A stretch of 64,000 bases of DNA from Adiantum capillus-veneris (lineage: Eukaryota > Streptophyta > Polypodiopsida > Polypodiales > Pteridaceae). The stretch lies in contig CM043963.1 in assembly GCA_014529385.2 (NCBI GenBank), positions 82,522,912 through 82,586,911 on the forward strand, given 5' to 3'. Below the pieces are notes generated by a model that saw only the letters and a program-made list of their open reading frames with translations, was not told the origin of the DNA and made no database searches. This document shows, piece after piece, positions 12,654 to 23,800 of this stretch (positions are counted from its first letter, which is position 1; every line of letters starts with the position of its first letter). Both the position numbers and the translations under genes were made by a program.

Positions 12654-12734
12654 GGGACTTTTAGGTCTTCCTTCAATGATTTCGAAAGGTGCCTTCTCCC
12701 AGTAATACGGACAATGTTATTGTACGCATACACT

Positions 12735-13168
12735 ACAAGAGGTAGGTACTTTTTCCATTGTGAGCGTTGATCTACTTCAGTAACATAGGTCTTAAGTAGA
12801 TCGAGAATCGTAAGGTTGTCTATTTCACTTTGGCCATCCGTTTGTGGGTCATAGGCCGAAGAGAAATTGAGCCTAGTACCTAGATTCTCAAAGAGACCCT
12901 TTCAAAAATTACTTGTCATTTGAGAATCTCTATCCAACACTATTGATGTTGGCAAGCCATGGTGTTTAAAAATTTGGGATACGAAGAGGGTTGCCATTTG
13001 GTGTGCCTTAATAGTCTTTTTGACAGGTATAGAATGTGCTTTTTTGCTAAACCTATCTGCTATTGTCCATATTCCCGTATTTCCATGGATGGACTTGGAA
13101 AATCTAAAGATAAAATCCATGGATATGCTCTCCCATGGTGAAATAGGAATTGGCAAAGGTTGGAGCAA
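12735..13168 (-). pseudogene. Element D integrase catalytic core
   Basis: Reads as a Ty3 integrase core over two frames: ISMDFIFRFSKS carries the first catalytic Asp, HHGLPTSIVLDRDSQMTSNF the second, and DPQTDGQSE (near 12850) the catalytic Glu. Integrase joins the cDNA ends to host DNA. The three catalytic positions are kept, but a frame change near 12900 prevents one continuous protein. The HHCC zinc region upstream is weak. Confidence 0.75.
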
Positions 13169-13299
13169 TCCAGTTGCTTCCCCCTATGAGGAGCATGGGA
13201 TTCATACATCACTTTCTCATGAAGAGAATGAGTAACACATAGCCTATTGACATGGAGAAGATAACCATCCTGCAAGGTGAATGGTTCTTCTTTCTTCCC

Positions 13300-13975
13300 T
13301 AAGGCAAGGGCTGAAATTAAATCTTTAAAATCGGGGTTAGTAGCATTCTCATCTATCATAAAAGATAGATCATTGTGAGTTGCTATGGACACCGCATTGG
13401 CTCTTGGCCATCGTGATAGTGTATCAGCTACTTGATTGTGTTTTCTAGCTATGTGAGCAATATGAAAATTGAATTGCAAAAGAAAATTTGCCCACCTCAT
13501 TTGTTTGTCGGAGAGCTTGGTTTGCGTGATGAAGTACTTAAGACTTTGGTGATCCGTGCATAGGATGAATGGAGTCCCCAAAAGATAGTGCGACAACTAG
13601 TAGCTCCTTCTCGTAGATGCCCAATATTCGCTTGTCAAAATTGAGTCTTCGACTCTCATATACTATGACATGCCCTTCTTGAAGCAAAAATGCTCCAAGG
13701 CAATCTCCACAAGCATCACATTGGACCTCAAATGGTTTTGAGAGACCCGGTAGTGTAAGCACCGGTTGAGAGATAAGCTTTTCAAAAGCAATTTTCTCTT
13801 TAGCAGTCCATATGTAAACATTTTTCTTGGTCAAGTCGTGTAGTGGTCCTGCTATTTGGGAGAATTTAGCTATGAAGCATCTATAGTATGCACACATACC
13901 AACAAAGCTTCGTAGCTCATGTAGATTCCTTGGGTTAGGCCATCCTTTTATTACCTCAAGCTTGGTTGGATCCAT
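13300..13975 (-). pseudogene. Element D RNase H domain
   Basis: RNase H-type sequence split by a frameshift near 13560-13600. The first part has FEVQCDACGDCLGAFLLQEGHVIVYESRRLN (seen in pieces) and YEKELLVVALSF. The second has ILCTDHQSLKYFITQ, LSDKQMRWANFLLQF and NQVADTLSRWP. It degrades the RNA strand during cDNA synthesis. Order RT, RNase H, integrase is the Ty3 arrangement. Confidence 0.75.
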
Positions 13976-14011
13976 ATGGATACCATCTTGAGAGACAATA
14001 TAACCTAAGTA

Positions 14012-14554
14012 TTAAATCTCTTGGAGGAAAAATTCACTCTTCTTTTGGTTAATGAAAAGTTTATTCTCCCTCATAGCTTGAAAAACTACCTCGAGATGTT
14101 GCTTATGCTCCTCCAAAGATTTGGAGTAGATGATAATGTCGTCAAAAAACACTCCATTAAACTTGCGGTAGGATCTAAAGATTTTCTCCATTAGGCAGTT
14201 GAACGTGGCTGGAGCATTTGTCAAACCAAAAGGCATGACAAGATATTCATAAAAACCAAACGTTGTACGGAAGGCGGGTTTTACGATATCTCCATTCACT
14301 ATCCTTATTTGATGATAGCCACTTTTAAGGTCAATCGTACTGAAGTAGGTTAAACCTAGTAGCTTATCAAACAGATCTTCTACTCGCTGTACGAGAATTC
14401 TATTTTTGATATTGATACAATTTAGTGCTCGATAGTCCACACACATGCGGTACGTGCCATCTTTCTTTTGCACTAAAAGGACTGGTGAACAAAAGGGAGA
14501 GGAGCTAGGCCTCACCATCCCCTTGTCTACCAGCTCATGCACTTGCCTCATCAT
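14012..14554 (-). pseudogene. Element D reverse transcriptase (Ty3/gypsy)
   Basis: A clear Ty3 RT: VRPSSSPFCSPVLLVQKKDG, RMCVDYRALN, FSTIDLKSGYHQIRI, FGLTNAPATFNCLM and the catalytic box FFDDIIIYS, where the usual F/Y-x-DD has Phe in the second position. The upstream frame continues to about 14700 (PGSSLPIKPPCTAQQ) but is cut by an amber codon just before EMMRQ. Gag and protease are not present upstream, so D is 5'-truncated. With frameshifts in RNase H and integrase it is dead. Confidence 0.85.
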
Positions 14555-14699
14555 TTCCTATTGTTGAGCTGTACAAGGAGGTTTAATAGGCAGTGAGCTC
14601 CCAGGTAGAAGCTCTATCCTATGGTCATCATCCCCTCGTTTTGGAAGTAACTCCACAGGGATGTCATTGATGAATATATCTTGGAATATGTCAAAAGAC

Positions 14700-15858
14700 C
14701 CCAAAACTAGCTATCCTTGCCTTTTTCAATCAAAAATGCTAAAGTCTGTTCAATCTTCCCTTTCACTGACCCAAATGAGATGAAATTGATCACATGCACT
14801 CAATACAACATTTAGAACATGCCTTTGGAGTCATGCTATGGTTTGGTCTCAAAATTAGGCCTTGGACACAATTTGGGTAGGATGTCTGGCAATTCTTGTC
14901 TTTTGGCTTTGGTCTGTCAAAATTTGGTCAAATTTCCACTTTCCAGGTGAAAATAGGGTAAACCTACCTTCTCAACACACTGGTAACCTCAAATTTTCAA
15001 AATTTCCACCAGATCACCCTGTAGACATTCTACGCGTAGGATGTCTACTGCTGATTTTTTGAGACTGAAGTGTCCTTGATGCTTCCTTATGCTCTCAGCC
15101 AGTGCAAGTATGCTTCACAATTGCAAAAACATGCAAAAATCACTCAATTAAGCCTTTTTTGAAATTTTACGTTTTCTGACTCCTCCTTTTGGCTTTTGGT
15201 CAACAAAAATAGGGAAAAACACCCAAGTCAATATGCTACTAGGGTAAAACCTACCCTCTAAACCCACTGGTGCAGTCAGAATTTTCAAATTTGGTCTCCA
15301 GAACCCCCTTGAGACATCCTACGCGTAGGATGTCTATGTTTACAGAATTGTAGGTTTTCTTCATAGAACCCTTGCAAATGCTCTTTTATATGCACAACAT
15401 CAGTCAGTCATACAAAAATATCCACAAAAGCTTGTTTAATGTATTTTTACCCTCAAAAGCACACTTTTCCATGATTTCAAATGCAATCAAGCACAATAGC
15501 AAATAATTCAGTGCTGAATAGCTCTAGATCAGAATCGGATCACTTACCTAAAGCTACTCCTACAAATCATATGGGGTTTTGCATCTATGAGTAGAAAAAC
15601 GCTTCACTGCCACACACGGACTAGTAAACGCTTTTATCACCTCACAAATCACTCGACCACCAACAACTACTCTAATCCACAGATCTTAACTAAACCTATC
15701 TAGTCGCAGACCCTTGGCAAGACACACGCTTCCTGGCTATCCACTTGATCGCGGAATATCCTCTTCCGGATCCACTTAAGAAAAACACTTTCTTTAGCCG
15801 AAACTAAATCAAACAACCATCACACGAGTGTTAGTAGGAAACCTACTTAGGTCCTTGT
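14700..15858 (-). other. Leader of element C with duplicated palindrome
   Basis: Sequence between the C primer site and the truncated D pol; no gag is readable. It contains a ~290-bp degenerate direct repeat, each copy holding the same palindrome: 15312-15335 is a perfect 24-bp palindrome (AGACATCCTACG plus its reverse complement), and 15021-15048 is a 28-bp version with one mismatched pair. Confidence 0.55.
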
Positions 15859-15877
15859 GTCCCCGGCAGCGGCGCCA
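15859..15877 (-). other. Primer-binding site of element C
   Basis: Minus-strand TGGCGCCGCTGCCGGGGAC next to an LTR end (CCAACA). Same primer class as A and B. Confidence 0.75.
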
Positions 15878-15878
15878 A

Positions 15879-16835
15879 TGTTGGATGGGGCAACTCACAT
15901 ACCTATGAAGTGCATGCAAACACTACCTAGATCAACATAATGTCAATCGAGGACACAGATGACACGATAGGCACACGGAGGAAATCTCTTAAGCTTGTCA
16001 GGCTGAGACCATCCTACACATACAACACTCAGGAAGGCCAACTAAACCACAATCAAAAACCTCACTGCTCTCAACTACACCACCTAGCCACATACACACA
16101 TACGAAAGGTAACTCACCTAATCATGCCAGATTCATACGAAACTTAAGGAACACCATCCCCTCACTAGGATACACCTGTCCCTAAGCTTCTACACTCAAA
16201 ACCCTCACTCTAAACCCATCTGCAGAAAACGCGTAGGATGACAGAGCAAAATTTTGAAAGTGCCCGAAACTGAAATTTATGAGTACCTATGCGTAGCTTA
16301 TGTCGCCACGATTCTATAGACTACTAGCACGTAGAAAACAGACATCATTTGATACACTTACGACCACAAATAGCTCGTAGATGCGTCGGCGTGTGCGCTT
16401 CGTCTCGCGTGGAATGCTTGACGTTGTCGCGTAGCTCTCCTCGAGTCTACAACAATGGTGTAGTCGGATCTCCAATGTGTTGAGAGAGCCGCGCGTAGCG
16501 AGAGGATAAAGCTCACGCTGACTCTCTTTCTCTCTCACACACAGTAGACGACAGCGCTAAGTTTTGATTATGATTAAAAGTCTTCTTTACAAAATGACCT
16601 AGGTACCTTATATACTAAGGCTACCTTAGGTTTAACCAGAAATGGGGTTGAAAGGGTCAAATGGCTTTGTATTTACAATCTGGAAGTGCCATTGTACCCC
16701 GACTTCTGAAACTAGAATAACTAATCATTACAAATGATGTTTATAGCCATAATCCACAGCATTTCATAACTCGCAAAAGATAAGACTTTGGTACAAAACT
16801 TGAGTTATGTTGTGTTGTTGACCCAGCGGTCAACA
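15879..16835 (-). mobile_element. 5' LTR of element C
   Basis: 957 bp with matching inverted ends TGTTG...CAACA, followed on the minus strand by a primer site. No second copy of this LTR is present, so C has lost its 3' end; the neighbouring pol remnant may or may not belong to it. The following pentamer is CTTGT. Confidence 0.6.
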
Positions 16836-16933
16836 CTTGTCTTATGTTTTGACAGCTCAACTTTTCTCCAAGGACGTACTTTCAACTATGTCACCGTGTT
16901 TTGCTTCAGTGGCATACGAGGACGTGCACCAAA

Positions 16934-16946
16934 TTAGGAGGGGGGG
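16934..16946 (+). other. Polypurine tract of element B
   Basis: TTAGGAGGGGGGG just before the TGTTAGTAGC start of the 3' LTR; shows that element B is on the plus strand. Confidence 0.75.
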
Positions 16947-16948
16947 AA

Positions 16949-17810
16949 TGTTAGTAGCGGCTTACACATGCTACACCAATTATGTACCAAGTTAGGGATA
17001 TGTTATGGATGTGAACAATATTTTCTATTCACATTGTATAAGGTCTTGCGGTTATAGGAGTTACAATTTGTATAGACTAAGGCTAATTAGTGCTTGGTTC
17101 AATTATAATGCATAGTGACTTGAGGTCCATGCTTATAAAAGAGCCATATGCTAAAAGATAAGTCATTCTTGGGTGAGTTCTCCTCTTTGTAGAGTTGATG
17201 GTCATGAGGCTCATGGGCTTTCCATGCCCATGTAGCTCTTGATTTCTACTAATCAAATGCACTTTCTTTCTTATTAGTCTTCTTTGTTTTGATTATGTGA
17301 AGTGAGATTGTACTAGTGTGATGCTAGATCTTTAATCTCTTTTCAAATTAATCTCTTCTATCCACACCATTGGCCATGGTGTGTGAAGGCTATGTCTTCC
17401 TTCGCTTTCTCTCTCTCTAGAAAGTGTGTGACTAGTGTGTGTGCATGTGTAGTAGCATTTAGGGGATGGACCGAAATGGCCACACTAATGCGAGTAGACA
17501 AGTTAATTGCATGCTTGTGTAGGTGTGTGATTAAGAGTTGTAATTAGGGTGATTGATTGAGAAGGCTAATTTCAATCACATGATTGTGTGCAAAGTGATT
17601 GATGATTAGGATTGCGTGTTTGATTAGAGAAAGTCCCTTCCATGGCTTCTCTCTATGATGGGAAGAAGGACCCCTTGAATCCTCTTATTCATTGTGTCCG
17701 ATGACGCGCTCACACTTCGTTGTGTGATGTTTCCATGCCCTAGCCAAGTGATGCTCTCTCCGAATTGATGATTTTGTTGGAGTTAGCCTATGCTATGACT
17801 ACCTCTTACA
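16949..17810 (+). mobile_element. 3' LTR of element B
   Basis: 862 bp, TGTTAGTAGC...CTCTTACA, matching the truncated 5' LTR at 5048-5820 over its full overlap. It ends only about 0.9 kb upstream of the MEX1 start codon, so its promoter and polyadenylation signals lie next to the host gene and point toward it. Confidence 0.85.
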
Positions 17811-18665
17811 AGGATATTATGTGACTACTTTTCTCATGAGAATCTATGAAGATCGAGAAGTCTAGTGATAAAGGGAAGAAAAAGTGGAAATGAAATATCA
17901 TTGAGCTATGTCCTAAGCTTAACACAAAGAGGCTCGTGATTGCGAATGTTTTTTCTAATGTAGATTTTGTCGATTTTTGAGGATACAAAATAACGTTGTT
18001 GATATGATCCTTTTATGTGCTCACAAAAAGAGATGCTACCATAGAAACTAACTCGCACGAGGGGGACCTTTTTGGGCCATCGATCCCTCCACAAGAATTT
18101 TGGGGTGTTTTGTTGGTCATTGCCATGATATGCCTCACATGCGTATGGGGGGAGGGGATCAATGATTAAGAGCGTGAGACCCGTCTGATGCACTTTCTGT
18201 AAATTTGAAAACCCCTGCCCGCGACTTTAACCTAGGACGTCATGTTGATGCCCTAACAACTTCACCCATTTGTGCTTTGTGAAATATATGAAAGTAGGCT
18301 TGATGTCGTAAATACACGCCGATGTAAATTCGGAAAATTGAGGGGTTCGGGGCGATAAATCTACGACTGCGATCTTGCCTGCCGCCCCCAAAAGCTCGTC
18401 CCGTTGCTGAGAGAGATTGGTCACGTGAAGGAGCAGGCTTGCAAAAGTAAGACCCACTTAAGAGGACAAAAAGGTCACACGTGGCAAGCTGTAAGGCGTC
18501 CACTTGGGGATCTGAGAACATCCGTTTGCTCTCCTCCTCTGTTTTCGAAAAGTAAGGGCGCGCTTGAATTTTGCTGCTAGAGGAAGGAGAGGGGAAGTAG
18601 TAAGAGATTCACTCACCAGGAAGTTGTCTGCACGCGTGGCGAGACTGCGAGTGTATGTGTGTGTG

Positions 18666-18703
<38 letters not shown>

Positions 18704-18714
18704 TGCTTGTAGCC
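17811..18714 (+). promoter_or_regulatory. MEX1 upstream region with two G-boxes and GA-rich leader
   Basis: Single-copy sequence between element B and the MEX1 start. Two perfect CACGTG G-boxes lie at 18422-18427 and 18478-18483; plant bZIP and bHLH factors, including light-signalling ones, bind this core. A (GA)16-type tract at 18669-18701 ends 13 bases before the ATG and would sit in the 5' untranslated region; GA tracts of this kind are common plant core-promoter elements. No clear TATA box was found. The reading frame through the GA tract (RERERE) was not taken as coding because it has no transit-peptide character. Regulation is inferred from motifs only. Confidence 0.45.
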
Positions 18715-20819
18715 ATGAGTAATCAGCTAATGCACAGAAGCTTTCGAACCATTTGTACCACTCCTACAAGGCTCACTTCAAGAGCAGGAAATAAGGCTAT
18801 CCCAGATCATTTTTCGGTCTTTTATCAGTCACTTCAAGGGATACCTTCCCTTTCCTCCTCTTGCAACAGAAAACAAGAAATTGTTGTTGCTGCAGAGAGT
18901 GGTCAAGGCGGCATTCAGCCCATTACAACTCAGGAAGAGGTTAGGTATTTTTTTCCTCCTGTCGGCACTGCATTTAAGGCAGGGCTATGCCGTGCTTTTT
19001 TTGTGTGTCGTATTTGGATTGTGCTTTCTCTCTTTTCTGTCTTTTTATGCAGACATCAATCAAAGGCAATGCCTTCAACTACTGTAGACGACCTTGTTTG
19101 AAGCACATTCTGCATGACTATGTTATGTGGTTGTTTTCATTACAATCTGAAGAAACATTCTCAATGCATGTTTCCTGGTGTCCATATTAGCCCTTTGTTT
19201 GTTGCAGGTGAAGCATGAGGAAATATCTTCTATTCATAACGGAGTCCGTAATGCCTCTGATGATTATTCTGCATGGGATTCCATCACAAGCCAGATGGCA
19301 GGATCGGCTACCTTCGCCTTCCTTCTACTCCAGCTGCCACAAATTTACCTTAACTACCAAAATCTTATGAAGGGCAACACTACAGCCCTTTTTGCTGTCC
19401 CTTGGATGGTAACAAATTGCTTTAACTTCCTTCATTTTTCAATTGTCTAGCATGGCAGCTTTCTTGTTCATGAACTTAATTTCAAGCTGATAAAGGGCCA
19501 GTATTCTGATATTGATTTTCAAGTCAATTGGCATTACCGATCAAACTGGTCTTGGTTTATGATTGTGACATAATGTTGCATTTAGAGAGAGTTCCCTCGT
19601 CAACCAAAATATTTGGACCGTTCTCGCTTTTCATATCTAATTGTCAATGTAATGCATGCAGGGTCAGCTGACGGGGCTTCTAGGTAACCTCTCTTTATTG
19701 TCATATTTTGCCAAAAAGAGAGAAGTAGGAGCAATGGTTGTTCAGGCTGTTGGAGTCGTTACAACCTGGGTTGTCCTGCTGCAGCTCACTATGGCTGGTT
19801 CCATGCCTACACCAGCATTCACAGTAACCTCTACCTCTGTGGGCATTGGATTTCTTTTGAACTTTTTAAACTATAAGAAAATTTTAAGCCCTCAAATATG
19901 GGAGATTTGGGAGGATGCTATAACCGTTGGTGGATTGGGTGTCTTACCACAGGTAGATGTGTACGTATGAAAATTACTTCTTTATCTGCACATTTGTGTT
20001 CACAGATAATGTGAGACATCTTGTGTGTAATTTGCAGGTCATGTGGTCTACATTTGATACCGTCCTACCACCAAGTGTATTACCTGGACTGATAACAATG
20101 GCTATCGCTTTGAGCTTGGTAGTTCTGGTAAGAAGCCTTATTAACGTAGATTGTAGGCATTGTTTGGCTGACTTTTGTGCTTAGAAAGATTTGGGTGAGC
20201 AGTATTTGATGTTACACTAGATCAGCTTATGCATTGCATACCTTAAGGCTCTGGATAAGCTTTGTGCTGTTAAGCTCCACTAGAGTTGGCAATTTCTTAA
20301 ACTGTACTTGGTTTGCAGCGGCGATTGAATAAATTGTCTTCAAATTCGACAAGGCTGCTGAGTGCTGTCTCAGCTTGGACTGCAACACTCCTGTTCATGT
20401 GGGCTCCAGTAGCTCAAATGGTAAGTTTCTTGTTTTACCAAACTTAGTGCATTGAACGGTTAGCTTGGAATTATCTGGTAACTCATTTGGGTCTATTGGA
20501 TTTATGGCGCCATGTTTACCTGCATGATCTAGGGTTCAAAACAGTTCCCTTGATCTGTTCGATTTACTTTGTGTACACATAGTTGATTTGGGCATACTTC
20601 TAAATTTTTGGACGTCTTTAAGGTTTTACTTGTGACCGATCTGCACTGTCAACATGTTTGAAGAGTGATCAATGTATTTACTCTGAAAATTGTATTTCAG
20701 TGGACAAATTATCTAAACCCTACAAACATTCGAGGGCTGTCCGTCTATACGGTGTTGCTTGCTATGATTGGAAATGGTCTCCTACTTCCACGTGCATTGT
20801 TTACACGAGATAGAATGTG
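18715..20819 (+). CDS. MEX1: MEX1 exons 1-6
   Basis: Exons 1 to 5 are phase 0 (75, 67, 97, 30 and 34 codons) and exon 6 adds 39 codons plus two bases. Start chosen at 18715 (context AGCCATGAG), the first Met after the GA tract. Donors read GAG|GTTAGG, ATG|GTAACA, CAG|GTAGAT, CTG|GTAAGA, ATG|GTAAGT and TG|GTAATG. Introns 1-5 are 268, 253, 85, 191 and 280 bp and show no inserted element. Confidence 0.88.
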
Positions 20820-23800
20820 GTAATGTTTCTTACCTGCTTTTCAAAATTTGCAATTTTCTTCGAGTACAGCGTTGTATGCTTCTGTAATTAGTTTTTGTTT
20901 GGTTGATTGGAGATCAGATTAAACTTACTATGCTTTTTGAAAGAAACATGTATGTTTTACATTGTAAATTAATCATCAAGCATGGCGGCTTTCTTGTTGG
21001 TGAATCTCAAATTTATCTAAAATAAAAAATTCATCAAATTGGAATTCTATCTTTTTTCAGAAACCAGCAAAAGTACTTGATGAAATCTGATTTTTTAAAC
21101 AAATCAACAAAAAGCTGGGATTTATCACTTAAAACACATGCTGAAGAGATCTTTTCATAAAAAAACTATATGAAAATTGAGACCATCAGACTTTGAATTG
21201 GTCTAGAGGTGTGCACACGGTCCTACCTCATAGCCAAGCCGGCTTTGATACCATGGAGCAAATACGAAAGAAGAATCTCTAGCTACCTGGATCACCTATG
21301 GACACACGTTTGGATGAATCACTCAACCTTAACCACCATCCGGTAGCACCCTGTAGCTGCGGCCAACGTCCAGGACGTAGGTACACACCTCTGTAAGACT
21401 GACTGTCCAATACCACTATACTTAACCTCCTCAAGCTGAACTCGCATATGCCTAGTCTCACGGGTTGACCATTGGCACTCTTGCCATTGGAGGTCATGTT
21501 TTACAATGAGGCCTTGGTCTCCTTTTGTAAGTGACCGCCCCATTCCGACGGTTCATAGACTAGGTCCTCTCTCTAGTAACAGAATATAACTCCACCTTGG
21601 TACGACCTCAAATCACGAGAAAAAGTCATGTGCTTAAGAGCACCTGTGTCAATTATTCAATCTCGAGAGTTGAGGAGAGTAAACTCCCCCTTTTGCCAAA
21701 GGTGTTTGATCCTAAGAGACCTCCAGCTGCATAATAAAGGCAACCTTCTAGAAAGGCTTACTCTGTTCAATCTTCTGTTTTTCTTTGTAATCTTCAGCCA
21801 AAGCATCAATTGAATTAGAAGATTTCGATGTAACTTGGGATTTGAATTGCAGCGGTTCAAATCTTCTGTTTTTCTTTGTAATCTTCAGCCAAAGCGTCAG
21901 TCGAATTAGAAGATTTCGATGTAACTTGGGATTTGCACGCTGTGTGCACACATAGACAAGCCATGGGCTCTTCTCCTTCCATCCCGGGTTAATCAACTCC
22001 CTATCTCCCCCTTTTTGGTCCTTTCTTGACAGTATGGCTTCAAAAGCATCCTTTGTCGAAGAGTATAAGGATTTAGCTCGGATCTAGTACTCCGCACAAA
22101 CACAAGGTTACTTTACTTCTCTTGAAAAGAGAAACTGAACTTAAGACAATGAAGGAGAGAGACTAAGAGAGAGAAAAGAGAGACGACACGGCATGTCGGG
22201 TCCCAACCACCCTCAAGGGCCCCCTTGCTCTGTTGCCAGAGCAAGTACTTGCTTTATTGACTTGCACAATGTTGTTACAATGACCCTAGATGCTGATGGG
22301 TACTTGCTAGAGATGCTTGGTACTGCTGAGATGCTGTAGGGTACTTGGTGTGGATACTTGGTGCTTGAGAGGCTAAGTGCTGAATGCTGAAAACGTTGAT
22401 GCTTGGAAGCTGGAATCTTGCTACTGGATGTGACAAAAGGCTGAAATCTGATGATACCGAAACTGATGATGATGCTAAAAATGCTGGTGATATTGCAGGC
22501 TGAAAACGCTGATCTGAAGTGTTGAATCTGCTGGCCGAAAGGGCGAGCTCATGGGCTGCTGAAAACGCTGGAGTGCTGAAGGCAAAACGCTGAACTGGAT
22601 ATTGACGATACTTGTACTGTGGGTGTTGCTTGTGTGCTGGTACTGCTTCTTCCCTATGGAGGTGACCCCCCATGTCCTTTAAGTAGCCAAGCAAAGCTGG
22701 GTCAGGCAGCCACTAATCCAGCCCCATGACCTTGGTAAAATAATGCCTATTATGATTAAACGACTTAAGTGATTGTTCCTATGCCTATATGTTGAATTGA
22801 CTGCACTGTGCAAGAGAGGGTATGCACCTATGATTTGCCTGGACATGCACGTCTTGCTAGAGGCTCACAAAGTGCCAGTCTAGATCCTAAGCTAGACTAT
22901 AGCAGAAGCTTCCACGTGGCACATATGCAGTGCGCACGTGACCCCCCCCCAAAAAAAAATAAAAATAAAAATAAAAAAAATAAAAGTAAGGCACAATTGC
23001 CGAACTTCTATATGTGGATACTTTCTGTACTTCTGATACTGAATGCTTTTGATGCTTGTGTATGCATAACCAATGAAAACTCCTCGAAACTTGTGGATAC
23101 TACGGATGTGGGTACTGTTGCGATGTAACCACCGACCATACGAGTTACTAGTTAGACTTACTACTGTCACAGAATACTAGCCTTGATGGTGACTCTGCCT
23201 TGCGAGCATGTACTACCACTTGAATAGTCCTGTCGTGAAAACATTCCGGGTGAATTTGAAAGGTAAGGGCACTCGGAGGTCTTTCTAATGGTTGTTTGTC
23301 GAGGGGGATGCACACTACATGGGAATGCGAATGCAGAAGAGGGTTAGGGATCCTTTCTCCAACTCCTTTCATATCCGCATAGGATGCAAGTAGATCTTGG
23401 TACTCAAGATCTGGGTTTTCGTGTATCCGATGTCGATCTTTGTTCAAAGACATAGCGATGAAGATGGGAGCGTGCCCGCTCGACTGACTAAGGGTGGGAG
23501 TGGCTAATAAGTCATGACAGTGGCACTCTGTCAAAACCTTATTTCGCAGCGCTTGTGTAACACTCTAACAAATTCTTCGCATCAAATAGCTTTCCTTGAG
23601 CAAATAGCCCGCAACTACTTCCCCACTCTGCAATGGTCAAAGATTTCTACAAAATCCGGATCTGTGGTGTATTGATCTACCATATCCTCGAAACTGTGGT
23701 GATGAACCGCCGAAATAGCCAAAACCAAAGGCTTACGAGACAGTGCATCCGCCACCACGTTCTTTTGTTCCCTGAACATGCAGAATCTGAAAGTGAAACA

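Noticed and set aside
12959-13235. Plus-strand frames over the integrase
   Set aside because: Antisense shadows of the minus-strand Ty3 integrase.
10192-16835. C and D as one complete element
   Set aside because: The LTR next to the C primer site and the LTR after the D polypurine tract do not match, and gag is missing between them, so they cannot be shown to be one insertion.
18227-18521. 76- and 93-codon minus-strand frames upstream of MEX1
   Set aside because: No motif, overlapping each other, and inside the presumed promoter.
18655-18714. N-terminal extension of MEX1 (MCVCLRERERERE...)
   Set aside because: It is translation of the GA microsatellite; the ATG at 18715 gives a transit-peptide-like start and the expected length.
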